Shown here: positions 56,588-64,000 of the stretch, one piece after another | Layout of the letters: every line of letters begins with the position of its first letter | Numbering within the stretch: the first letter of the stretch is position 1 | Assembly: GCA_009649675.1 (NCBI GenBank) | Contig: WJPL01000001.1 | Coordinates: 1,880,469-1,944,468, forward strand | Source: Alphaproteobacteria bacterium HT1-32 | Lineage (GTDB): Bacteria > Pseudomonadota > Alphaproteobacteria > Rhodospirillales > HT1-32 | Reading direction: 5' to 3' | Length of the DNA: 64,000 nucleotides | The notes under the pieces: generated by a model | Seen by the model: the letters and a program-made list of their open reading frames with translations, nothing else | Databases searched by the model: none | What the model was told of the DNA's origin: nothing | Program-made: the position numbers and the translations under genes

Positions 56588-57613
56588 TTGTCTGATCTGC
56601 CATCTAAAATCACCGCCACTATTGATTTCGGTCTGCCGGGACGGCAGCACGGTTATCTCAATATTCCGCATTCAAGCAATGAGTCTGCCTGGGGTGCGAT
56701 CCGGATGCCGGTGACCTGTATCGCCAACGGCGAAGGGCCGACCCTGCTGTTCACCGGGGCCAATCACGGTGATGAGTATGAAGGGCCGGTGTCTCTGGTC
56801 AAACTGGCGCGTGAACTGGACCCGGCGACCATACAGGGGCGGGTCATCATCCTGCCCTTTCTCAATTATCCGGCCTTTCTTGCTGCCAGCCGCTGTTCAC
56901 CGATAGATGGTGCGAATATGAACCGGGTTTTCCCGGGGCGGCGGGATGGCACAATCACTGAAATGATCGCGGATTATGTCACCCGCAACCTGTTGCCGCT
57001 GGCTGACTGTGTCTGCGATATCCATTCCGGCGGAAAAACCCTGAAGTTCATGCCGTTCATTGGCATTCACTATCTTGATGATCCGGCGCTGATGCTTCGG
57101 TCCCGTGCGGCGATGGCGGCTTTTGGTGCGCCTGTGGCACTGGAATCCATTGAGGTCGATTCGGCTGGCATGATGGATGGCGTGGTTGAAGGGCTGGGCA
57201 AGATCTTCATGTATACGGAGTTGGGCGGCGGTGGCACGGTGACGACTGAAACCGTGTCGATTGCCGAACGCGGCATTCGTAACCTGTTGCGCCATTTCGA
57301 GATTCTGGATGAGCCGCTGGAGGCTACACCGACAGTCGAAATGGAAATGCCGGACGAACGCAGTTTCCTGATCTCTGACCATGCGGGGCTGTTTGAACCG
57401 GTTGCCGATCTTGGGGATGCGGTGATGGAAGGTGATGTGGTCTGCCGGATTTACCGGATTGAAGCGCCACAGGAAGCCCCGGCGGAATACCGCGCGGCAC
57501 GGGATGGCACGGTGATCGGGCGGAATCATAAGGGGCTCGTCGCGCATGGTGATTTTCTGGCAGGTATTGCCATCGACCGTGCATCCCATCCGGATGAAGA
57601 TATCACCCTGTGA
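56588..57613 (+). CDS. Succinylglutamate desuccinylase/aspartoacylase family, DoeB-like deacetylase
   Basis: About 341 residues. TGANHGDEYEGPVSLVKLAREL carries the zinc ligands His and Glu, GANMNRVFPGR the substrate Arg, and CDIHSGGKTLKFMPF the third ligand. It resembles DoeB, N-acetyl-diaminobutyrate deacetylase of ectoine breakdown. I favour a TTG at 56588 with AGGGA 7 bases before; an ATG at 56549 is possible. No other doe genes are seen. It abuts hprK (stop and start overlap). Confidence 0.75.
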   Translation: MSDLPSKITATIDFGLPGRQHGYLNIPHSSNESAWGAIRMPVTCIANGEGPTLLFTGANHGDEYEGPVSLVKLARELDPATIQGRVIILPFLNYPAFLAASRCSPIDGANMNRVFPGRRDGTITEMIADYVTRNLLPLADCVCDIHSGGKTLKFMPFIGIHYLDDPALMLRSRAAMAAFGAPVALESIEVDSAGMMDGVVEGLGKIFMYTELGGGGTVTTETVSIAERGIRNLLRHFEILDEPLEATPTVEMEMPDERSFLISDHAGLFEPVADLGDAVMEGDVVCRIYRIEAPQEAPAEYRAARDGTVIGRNHKGLVAHGDFLAGIAIDRASHPDEDITL

Positions 57614-58041
57614 TGACCGATCCTGCGGTGACGACAGAACATGCAACCTGTATTGCACTTGGTGACCGCGGGATTTTGCTCCGCGGCAAACCGGGCAGCG
57701 GGAAGTCTGATCTGGCTTTGCGCCTGATTGATGGTGGGGCAACCCTTGTCTCGGATGACCAGACCATTCTGGAACGGCGTGGTGAACGCGTTCTCTGTGC
57801 ACCGCCCGGAACCATTGCCGGCAAGCTTGAAGTCCGTGGTCTGGGTATTATCAGTATGGAGCACCGGACAGCATCACTGGGACTTGTGGTTGACCTTGTC
57901 GGCCCCGACGAAATTGAACGTCTTCCGGAGATTGGTCATGTGACCTATCTGGGGCTGGAGTTTCCGCTGTTGCCGATGAACCCGTTTGAGGCGTCAGCGG
58001 CGGCAAAACTGCGCATTGCAGTATCGAGGTTGTTGAGATGA
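57613..58041 (+). CDS. hprK: HPr kinase/phosphorylase, short alphaproteobacterial type
   Basis: 142 residues. Only the C-terminal kinase domain is present, as in this class. Walker A LLRGKPGSGKSDLALRLID and the later GKLEVRGLGIISM are clear. It phosphorylates a Ser of HPr, encoded three genes on. It overlaps rapZ by 4 bases. Confidence 0.9.
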   Translation: MTDPAVTTEHATCIALGDRGILLRGKPGSGKSDLALRLIDGGATLVSDDQTILERRGERVLCAPPGTIAGKLEVRGLGIISMEHRTASLGLVVDLVGPDEIERLPEIGHVTYLGLEFPLLPMNPFEASAAAKLRIAVSRLLR

Positions 58042-58916
58042 CGGATCAGAAATCCCGCCGCATTGTCATTGTCACCGGCATGTCCGGTGCCGGGAAAAGC
58101 TCGGCTCTGAAAGTGCTGGAGGACCTGGGGTATGAAGCGGTCGATAATCTCCCGCTGTCACTGTTACCGGCTCTGATTGGCGGGGCGGCCGCAGATCAGC
58201 AGGTTGCTGTCGGCGTCGATATCCGGACCCGCGAATTTGCTGCCGATGCCTTTGCCGGCATGCTGGATGAACTGGGACAACTGGCTGGTGAAGCGCCGCA
58301 TCTGCTGTATCTGGATTGTGAAACGGACGCATTGATGCGCCGGTTCACGGAGACCCGGCGACGCCATCCGCTGGCCGATGACCGGCCGGTCAGTGTCGGG
58401 ATCGATCTGGAACGCCAGCGCCTGGCCCCGGTCCGCGAACGGGCAGATACGGTAATTGATACCTCGACCATGATTGTCAGTGATTTCCGGAAAACCATGC
58501 AGCAGCGCTTCAGTCTGGCCGGAAAGCCTGCGATGCGGGTGTTTTTGCAGTCTTTTTCATACCGTAATGGCCTGCCGCGTGATGCTGATCTGGTGTTTGA
58601 CGTGCGTTTCCTGCGTAATCCGCACTATGATCCGGTGTTGCGTCCCGGTACGGGGCAGGACCGGGCCGTTCAGGATTTTATCCGGACGGACCCCGGCTTT
58701 GATGATTTCTGGACGCGACTGACCGGGCTGCTGGAACTGCTGGCACCCCGGTTTGAGGAAGAGGGTAAGAGCTATCTGACGGTGGCTGTCGGCTGTACCG
58801 GTGGTCAGCATCGTTCCGTCTTTCTGGCGGAGGCGCTGGCCGGCTGGTTTGCCGAACGGGGTGTGACGGCTGAATTACGCCACAGAGAGCTGAATCAACA
58901 GGGAGGCAACAAATGA
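58038..58916 (+). CDS. rapZ: RNase adapter protein RapZ
   Basis: 292 residues. Walker A VTGMSGAGKSSALKVLEDLGYEAVDNLP opens the protein, and the C-terminal VAVGCTGGQHRSVFLAEALAGWF is the RapZ signature. In E. coli it guides RNase E to small RNAs; in PTS clusters of alphaproteobacteria it probably links PTS state to RNA or cell-wall control. It overlaps the EIIA gene by 4 bases. Confidence 0.92.
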   Translation: MTDQKSRRIVIVTGMSGAGKSSALKVLEDLGYEAVDNLPLSLLPALIGGAAADQQVAVGVDIRTREFAADAFAGMLDELGQLAGEAPHLLYLDCETDALMRRFTETRRRHPLADDRPVSVGIDLERQRLAPVRERADTVIDTSTMIVSDFRKTMQQRFSLAGKPAMRVFLQSFSYRNGLPRDADLVFDVRFLRNPHYDPVLRPGTGQDRAVQDFIRTDPGFDDFWTRLTGLLELLAPRFEEEGKSYLTVAVGCTGGQHRSVFLAEALAGWFAERGVTAELRHRELNQQGGNK

Positions 58917-59317
58917 TCGGCATGGTACTGGTTACCCATGGCCGGCTGGCGGAAGAGATGATCTCTGCGCTGGAACATGTGGTCGGCGCACAGGAGCAGG
59001 TGGCACCGGTCTGTATCGGGCCGGATGACGATATGGAAGAACGCCGCGCTGAAATCCTCGAACGGGTCAAGGCGACGGACAGTGGTGAGGGGGTTGTCAT
59101 CCTGACCGACATGTTCGGCGGTACACCGTCCAATCTGGCGATTTCAGTGATCGACCGGGCGAAGGTCGAGGTGATTGCAGGCGTCAATCTGCCGATGCTG
59201 ATCAAGCTGGCAAGTGTACGCACGGAACAGTCACTGGAGGATGCGGTGACCAGTGCACAGGAAGCCGGGCGCAAGTACATCAATGTGGCTTCCCGTCTTC
59301 TGAACGGTGACGCATGA
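58913..59317 (+). CDS. PTS EIIA component, mannose family
   Basis: 134 residues. Phosphorylated His is in MVLVTHGRLAEEMISAL (about residue 9), and ILTDMFGGTPSNLAIS is the family motif. No EIIB or EIIC is encoded here, so it is probably a regulatory output rather than a sugar importer. Overlaps HPr by 4 bases. Confidence 0.9.
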   Translation: MIGMVLVTHGRLAEEMISALEHVVGAQEQVAPVCIGPDDDMEERRAEILERVKATDSGEGVVILTDMFGGTPSNLAISVIDRAKVEVIAGVNLPMLIKLASVRTEQSLEDAVTSAQEAGRKYINVASRLLNGDA

Positions 59318-59586
59318 CGGTCGCTCCGCAGCATCTGACCATCTGCAATGAACGTGGTTTGCATGCCCGCGCGGCAGCGAAGTTCGTCAAGACGGCAGAG
59401 CAGTTTGAAGCCGAACTGGTCGTCTCGAAAGGCGATAACCAGGTATCTGGCCGTTCGATCATGGGGCTGATGATGCTGGCGGCCGCAAAAGGCTGTCAGA
59501 TTGAAATCCGGGCAGAAGGCACAGAGGCGGAAGCGGCGATGGCGGCAATCCGTGAACTTGTTGAAAACGCGTTTGGCGAGGAATAG
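59314..59586 (+). CDS. Phosphocarrier protein HPr
   Basis: 90 residues. Active His in NERGLHARAAAKFVKTAE (about residue 15) and regulatory Ser in VSGRSIMGLMMLAAAKG (target of HPr kinase) are both intact. It sits between EIIA and EI in one operon. Confidence 0.95.
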   Translation: MTVAPQHLTICNERGLHARAAAKFVKTAEQFEAELVVSKGDNQVSGRSIMGLMMLAAAKGCQIEIRAEGTEAEAAMAAIRELVENAFGEE

Positions 59587-59624
59587 GCAGGCGAAGAGCC
59601 CGGAGGGTTCACCAGCCACTGATT

Positions 59625-61382
59625 ATGGAATTAGCAGAACACAGAATTGACGGCGTCGGGGTTTCCCCCGGAATTGCCATTGGTACCGTCTGGATCAGCC
59701 ATGCCGAGATGCTGCAGGCACCGGACCGGGCGATCCAGCCAACCGAGACAGATGCGGAATTACAACGTTTTCGTGACGCTGTTGAAACCGGTTTGCGGCA
59801 ATTGCGCACGCTGCGTCGGAAAGCCGCTCAGTTGCCGGGTGATGCTGCCGAGGAAGCCGGACTGTTGCTGGATGTCTATGCCCGGATGCTGCAGGGATCG
59901 CGGCTGGTCCGCGGTGTTGAGCATCGCATCACCAGTGACCTGCGTAATGCGGAAGGGGCGGTGCAGTCGGAAATCCGCGAGATAACGGCTGAATTCCGGG
60001 CGATGGGGGATGCCTATCTGGCGGCCCGTGGCGATGATATTCTGGAAGTGGGCAGCCGTCTGATCCGCAATCTGACCAAGGATACGGGCATCGGGATCGA
60101 AGCGGCCCCTGACGGATCCGTTATCCTTGCCGAGGAAATGTCCCCGGCTGATACCGCCCTGCTGAATCCAGCCCGTATCCGGGGATTTGCCGCCGTACTT
60201 GGCGGGGCTGAAGGTCATACCGCCATTCTGGCCCGTTCGCTGGGACTGCCGGCCGTGCTGGGTGCGCCGGAGTTGCTGACCGCCGGTCGCAATGGCGAGA
60301 CGGTGATTATCGACGGCCGTCGCGGGCGGGTTATTCTGCGCCCGACCGCCGACACGCTTCGCCGTTATACCCAGTTGCGCGAAGACCTGATCCGCCAGAA
60401 CCGGACACTGGAACGGCTGCGTGATGTTGAACCGAGAACATCGGACGGCCATCGCATCGGCATCATGGCGAATGTCGAGTTGCCCGGTGAAATGGCCGGT
60501 GTTCTGGCTGCGGGGGCGGAAGGTATTGGCCTGTTACGCAGTGAATTTCTGTTCATGAACCGACCGGGCATGCCGGATGAAGATGAACAATATGAACAAC
60601 TGGCGGGTATCGTTAAGGCCATGAAAGGCCACCCCGTCACCATCCGCACGCTGGATGCGGGGGGTGAAAAACTGTCCTCGGCATTGGGTGATGCCTATCT
60701 GCCGGGTCAGAACCCGGCGCTCGGGATGCGCGCTATTCGTCTGCAACTGGCCAACCCGGCCTTGTTGGAAACCCAGCTCGCGGCAATTTTACGGGCGTCT
60801 GTGCATGGACCGGTTCGGATCTTGCTGCCGATGGTGACATCTGCGCGGGAAATCCGGCGGGTGCATGAGATCATGAAGAAGGTCGTCACCCGGCTGAAAC
60901 GCCGGAAGGTTGCCCTGCCTGACCCTCTGCCGCCGCTGGGGGTCATGATTGAGGTGCCGGGTGCGGCGCTGGCGGCGGATTCGCTGGCCGGATTTGTTGA
61001 TTTCTTCGCCATCGGATCGAATGACCTGACGCAATATACACTGGCGATTGACCGCACGGACGAGCAGGTCGCGCATCTCTATGATCCCTGTCATCCTGCT
61101 GTGTTGCGGCTGATTCAGTTCACCACGGAAGCCGCCCTGCGCAGCAAGATACCGGTTTCAATCTGCGGAGAGCTGGCAGGGGACATCCGCTTTACACCGT
61201 TGCTGCTGGGGCTGGGCCTGCGTGATCTGTCGATGTCTGCACAATCCATTCCCCGGGTGAAACAGCGTATCCTCAATCTCGATCTTCACGCCGCCACCCG
61301 GCATGCCCAGACCATCATGGAACAGAGCGATCAGGGGCGGATTGCGTCGCTGCTGGATGATTTCAACGAGGGCTCCTGTTAG
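59625..61382 (+). CDS. ptsI: PTS enzyme I
   Basis: 585 residues. The N-terminal GVGVSPGIAIGTV, active His in GGAEGHTAILARSLGLPAVLG (about residue 193), PEP-site RTLDAGGEKLSSAL, DYFAIGSNDLTQYTLA-like FVDFFAIGSNDLTQY and SICGELAGD are present. No GAF domain precedes, so it is EI rather than EI-Ntr. It feeds phosphate from PEP to HPr. Confidence 0.95.
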   Translation: MELAEHRIDGVGVSPGIAIGTVWISHAEMLQAPDRAIQPTETDAELQRFRDAVETGLRQLRTLRRKAAQLPGDAAEEAGLLLDVYARMLQGSRLVRGVEHRITSDLRNAEGAVQSEIREITAEFRAMGDAYLAARGDDILEVGSRLIRNLTKDTGIGIEAAPDGSVILAEEMSPADTALLNPARIRGFAAVLGGAEGHTAILARSLGLPAVLGAPELLTAGRNGETVIIDGRRGRVILRPTADTLRRYTQLREDLIRQNRTLERLRDVEPRTSDGHRIGIMANVELPGEMAGVLAAGAEGIGLLRSEFLFMNRPGMPDEDEQYEQLAGIVKAMKGHPVTIRTLDAGGEKLSSALGDAYLPGQNPALGMRAIRLQLANPALLETQLAAILRASVHGPVRILLPMVTSAREIRRVHEIMKKVVTRLKRRKVALPDPLPPLGVMIEVPGAALAADSLAGFVDFFAIGSNDLTQYTLAIDRTDEQVAHLYDPCHPAVLRLIQFTTEAALRSKIPVSICGELAGDIRFTPLLLGLGLRDLSMSAQSIPRVKQRILNLDLHAATRHAQTIMEQSDQGRIASLLDDFNEGSC

Positions 61383-61444
61383 CTCTTTTCGCCGCTTCGC
61401 TTCAACTTTCTGTCGTCGGCGGAACAAATCTCTCCTTGATAAAC

Positions 61445-61464
61445 ATATAAACATTCCTTTATAT
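61445..61464. promoter_or_regulatory. Palindrome upstream of ahcY
   Basis: ATATAAA-CATTCC-TTTATAT is a perfect 7+6+7 palindrome about 90 bases before the ahcY start. Methionine-cycle genes of alphaproteobacteria are often controlled by an ArsR-family regulator (SahR), and the site could be of that type; the match is not verified. The other bases of the 169-base gap hold nothing I recognise. Confidence 0.4.
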
Positions 61465-61551
61465 CCTGTCGAAGAGACACAGGACACCTGAACGGCTGGC
61501 GGCATGAACCCGTCAGCTTTGACTTTATTTTGATGATGGAGCGTTCCCCTC

Positions 61552-62844
61552 ATGAGTTTTACCGATTACAAGATCGCAGATATTTCCCTGGCCGACTGGG
61601 GCCGTAAGGAAATCGCTATCGCCGAAACCGAAATGCCGGGCCTGATGGCGCTGCGTGAGGAATTCGGCAAAGCAAAGCCGCTGGCTGGTGCCCGCATCGC
61701 CGGTTGTCTGCATATGACGATTCAGACAGCCGTGCTGATCGAAACCCTGATCGACCTCGGCGCCACCGTGCGCTGGTCGTCCTGCAACATCTTCTCGACG
61801 CAGGATCAGGCAGCCGCTGCCATCGCCGCGAAGAATATCCCGGTTTTCGCCTGGAAGGGTGAGACCGAAGAGGAAGCTGAATGGTGCATCGAGCAGACCA
61901 TTCAGGGCCCGGATGGCTGGACACCGAACATGATCCTCGATGATGGCGGTGATCTGACCATCATGATGCATGAAAAGTTTCCGGAACTTCTGAAAGACGT
62001 GAAGGGTCTGTCAGAAGAAACCACCACCGGCGTTCATCGCCTGGTCGAGATGGAAAAGAAGGGCACGCTTGCGGTTCCTGCCATCAATGTGAACGACAGT
62101 GTCACCAAGTCGAAATTCGATAACAAGTATGGCTGCCGCGAGAGTCTGGTTGATGCCATCCGTCGTGGTACCGACGTCATGCTGGCGGGCAAGGTTGCCT
62201 GTGTCGCCGGTTTTGGCGATGTGGGTAAGGGTTCAGCCGAATCGCTCCGCAACGGTGGTTGCCGCGTGATGGTGACAGAAGCCGACCCGATCTGCGCCCT
62301 GCAGGCGGCAATGGAAGGTTTTGAAGTTGTCACGATGGAAGACGCTGCGAAGCGTGCCGATATCTTCGTCACCGCGACGGGCAATATCGACGTCATCACC
62401 ATCGATCACATGCGTGACATGAAGGACCGGGCAATTGTCTGCAATATCGGTCACTTCGATTCTGAAATTCAGATCGGCGCGCTGCGTAATCACAAATGGG
62501 ACAACATCAAGCCGCAGGTCGACGAAGTCGAATTTCCGGATGGCAAGCGGATCATCGTGCTGGCTGAAGGCCGCCTGGTGAATCTCGGCTGTGCCACTGG
62601 CCATCCGAGCTTCGTGATGAGCGCCTCCTTCACCAATCAGGTGCTGGCACAGATCGAACTCTGGCAGAACCATGCGAATTACGAACGCAAGGTTTACGTC
62701 CTGCCGAAGCATCTCGATGAAAAGGTTGCGGCTCTGCACCTCGAAAAACTCGGTGCCGTGCTGACCCAGCTGAATGCTGATCAGGCTGCCTATATCGGTG
62801 TGGAACAGCAGGGCCCGTTCAAGCCCGACGCCTACCGCTACTGA
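61552..62844 (+). CDS. ahcY: S-adenosylhomocysteine hydrolase
   Basis: 430 residues. It splits S-adenosylhomocysteine to homocysteine and adenosine in the methyl cycle. [44 protein letters not shown] and [14 protein letters not shown] (NAD site) are conserved. It follows the PTS genes in the same direction, as in other alphaproteobacteria. A clear terminator follows. Confidence 0.97.
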   Translation: MSFTDYKIADISLADWGRKEIAIAETEMPGLMALREEFGKAKPLAGARIAGCLHMTIQTAVLIETLIDLGATVRWSSCNIFSTQDQAAAAIAAKNIPVFAWKGETEEEAEWCIEQTIQGPDGWTPNMILDDGGDLTIMMHEKFPELLKDVKGLSEETTTGVHRLVEMEKKGTLAVPAINVNDSVTKSKFDNKYGCRESLVDAIRRGTDVMLAGKVACVAGFGDVGKGSAESLRNGGCRVMVTEADPICALQAAMEGFEVVTMEDAAKRADIFVTATGNIDVITIDHMRDMKDRAIVCNIGHFDSEIQIGALRNHKWDNIKPQVDEVEFPDGKRIIVLAEGRLVNLGCATGHPSFVMSASFTNQVLAQIELWQNHANYERKVYVLPKHLDEKVAALHLEKLGAVLTQLNADQAAYIGVEQQGPFKPDAYRY

Positions 62845-62865
62845 TCGGTTCTCCGTTCACAGAAA

Positions 62866-62902
62866 GCCGTCGCTCCGGATTGTCCGGGGCGGCGGTTTTT
62901 TT
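62866..62902 (+). terminator. Intrinsic terminator after ahcY
   Basis: GCCGTCGCTCCGGA pairs with TCCGGGGCGGCGG around a 3-base loop, with one mismatch, followed by seven T. It stands 22 bases after the ahcY stop. Confidence 0.9.
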
Positions 62903-62929
62903 GTGGCCGGAGAATAGGTGGTTTTCTTT

Positions 62930-63025
62930 ATCCTTCGAGACGCGGCTATGCCGCTCCTCAGGATGAGGCACCCTTCAATCTACATTCCTCATCCTGAGGA
63001 GGGACGAAGTCCCGTCTCGAAGGAT
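62930..63025. repeat. Palindromic intergenic repeat, copy 2
   Basis: ATCCTTCGAGACGCGG at the left matches the right-hand CCCGTCTCGAAGGAT in reverse complement, and inner CCTCAGGATGAGG matches CCTCATCCTGAGG. It is the same element as at 26054-26149, differing in the middle and in loop bases. It lies between the ahcY terminator and the OmpR-type regulator. Confidence 0.85.
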
Positions 63026-63069
63026 GAAGATGAGTTCGGTGAATAAAGGCGGGAGGCTGGAACCCGGTC

Positions 63070-63774
63070 TCAGGGAACCAGTTTGTAGCCGCCGGGTTCG
63101 GTCACCAGAATTTTTGCGTTCGACGGATCACTCTCGATCTTCTGGCGCAGGCGATAGACATGGGTTTCCAGCGTATGGGTGGTGACCCCCGCATTATATC
63201 CCCAGACTTCGTTCAGCAGCACATCACGACCGATGACCTTGTCGCCGGCCCGGAACAGATATTTCAGGATGGCGGCTTCTTTTTCGGTCAGGCGGACCTT
63301 CTTGTTGGTGTCGCCAAGCAGCAGCAGCTTCTGCGCCGGCTGGAAGCTGTAGGGGCCAATCTGGAAAACGGCATCTTCGCTTTGCTCATGCTGGCGGATC
63401 TGTGCCCGCAGGCGGGCCAGCAGGACACCCATGCGAAACGGCTTGGTGATGTAGTCGTTGGCACCGGCATCCAGTCCCAGAATGGTGTCGGCATCCGTAT
63501 CGGCCCCGGTCAGCATGATGATCGGGGATTTGACGCCGGCCTTGCGCATCAGTTTGCAGACATCCCGGCCATCCATATCCGGCAGGCCGACATCCAGCAG
63601 GATGATATCGTGATAGTCGGCTTTCGCTACTTCCATGGCACCGGCGGCGGTGTCGCAGACTTCAACCAGAAAGTCTTCATGCAGCCGCAGTTGCTCGGCG
63701 AGAGATTCCGTTAACGCCGGATCATCATCGACGACCAGTATCCGCTTGCCCGTGATCTGTCCTTGCACACTCAT
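63070..63774 (-). CDS. OmpR/PhoB-type response regulator
   Basis: 234 residues. Receiver domain at 1-125 with acidic pair in ILVVDDDPALTES, phospho-acceptor Asp in IILLDVGLPDMDG, Thr in IIMLTGAD and Lys in ITKPF. A winged-helix DNA-binding domain follows with VRLTEKEAAILKYLFRAG and THTLETHVYRLRQKIE. The partner kinase is not adjacent. I rejected ChvI because its sequence is unlike. It is divergent from the ribA-like gene. Confidence 0.85.
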   Translation of the reverse strand: MSVQGQITGKRILVVDDDPALTESLAEQLRLHEDFLVEVCDTAAGAMEVAKADYHDIILLDVGLPDMDGRDVCKLMRKAGVKSPIIMLTGADTDADTILGLDAGANDYITKPFRMGVLLARLRAQIRQHEQSEDAVFQIGPYSFQPAQKLLLLGDTNKKVRLTEKEAAILKYLFRAGDKVIGRDVLLNEVWGYNAGVTTHTLETHVYRLRQKIESDPSNAKILVTEPGGYKLVP

Positions 63775-63906
63775 TCCGGAACTCCATTCGGCTTACCGAC
63801 TACTATTTGTCTAGCCCCGGACAGACAGCACCGCAAGCCGCATCCTGCGACAAGGCGCTTGTGCATCACGGCGGAACCTCACATATCTGAACGATATCGT
63901 GATCGA

Positions 63907-64000
63907 ATGAGTTCTTCCATGAATGCCGCCTGGTCTCTTGCTAGCCCCTATAGTCGTGTTAACCGTGCCATCGCCGAACTGCGCCGGGGTGCCATTGTCC
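63907..64000 (+). CDS. ribA: Start of probable GTP cyclohydrolase II (partial)
   Basis: Only 31 codons are in the window. LASPYSRVNRAIAELRRGAIV resembles the N-terminus of alphaproteobacterial RibA, which opens riboflavin synthesis. The rest lies past the right edge, so the call is tentative. Confidence 0.45.
   Translation, partial: MSSSMNAAWSLASPYSRVNRAIAELRRGAIV

Noticed and set aside
61383-61551. SAM or SAH riboswitch before ahcY
   Set aside because: I could not find the conserved stems or core sequences; only the AT-rich palindrome is evident.
63070-63774. ChvI response regulator near the PTS genes
   Set aside because: Receiver and DNA-binding sequences resemble general PhoB/OmpR proteins and not ChvI, and no chvG is adjacent.

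Overview
The window looks like chromosomal DNA of a marine or salt-adapted alphaproteobacterium, most likely from the Rhodospirillales or a relative. The gene orders are typical of that class: irr-fabA-fabB-fabI, trpB-trpA-accD-folC, and a short HPr kinase with rapZ and a sugar-less PTS. It also has a PhyR-type stress regulator, bactofilin and a FAT-GUY-type response regulator. Osmolyte genes (N-acetylglutaminylglutamine amide), a DMSP-demethylase-like protein, a probable cysteate lyase and a DoeB-like deacetylase point to a saline habitat. I see no rRNA, tRNA, CRISPR, prophage or insertion sequence. The only dispersed repeat is a palindromic intergenic element present twice.

Layout. 1-4.5 kb: NAGGN osmolyte genes and a GcvT/DmdA-like protein, all on the minus strand. 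4.7-8.4 kb: RNase PH, then a signalling island with PhyR, a ribbon-helix-helix protein, a single-domain receiver and a HisKA_2 kinase. 8.4-14.5 kb: a tightly overlapping minus-strand operon of DUF4129, DUF4350, MoxR, DUF58, SpoIIM-like and RDD proteins. 14.7-16.3 kb: DUF3750 and DjlA-like genes. 16.3-22.2 kb: an iron and peroxide block (DUF3501, Fe-S oxidoreductase, rubrerythrin, Irr) next to unsaturated fatty-acid synthesis (fabA, fabB, fabI), with two Irr-box-like palindromes. 22.2-28.7 kb: DJ-1-like, RHH, TauE, LysE and FumC genes, then a cyanide-insensitive-type bd oxidase with a 41-residue DUF2474 subunit. 28.8-34 kb: an acidic amino-acid ABC importer with a CuyA-like lyase and a divergent LysR regulator.

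34-38.4 kb: trpB, trpA, accD, folC. 38.4-46.7 kb: two lactate/glycolate-type oxidases, a photolyase split into two genes, leuA with a possible leader peptide, a FAD monooxygenase and an N-formylglutamate amidohydrolase. 46.7-55.2 kb: a lipoprotein, bactofilin, a CysZ/EI24-like protein, adenosine kinase, TypA, two GT9 glycosyltransferases and AmpG. 55.2-57.6 kb: LysR, two tandem 27-residue membrane peptides each followed by its own hairpin, and a DoeB-like deacetylase. 57.6-62.9 kb: hprK, rapZ, EIIA, HPr, EI, then ahcY. 63-64 kb: an OmpR-type regulator and the start of a probable ribA.

The most unusual item is the tandem pair of near-identical 27-residue peptides at 56128-56417. Others worth attention are the split photolyase, the CuyA-plus-importer operon that would suit cysteate use, and the DUF2474 gene whose stop codon abuts a palindromic repeat.
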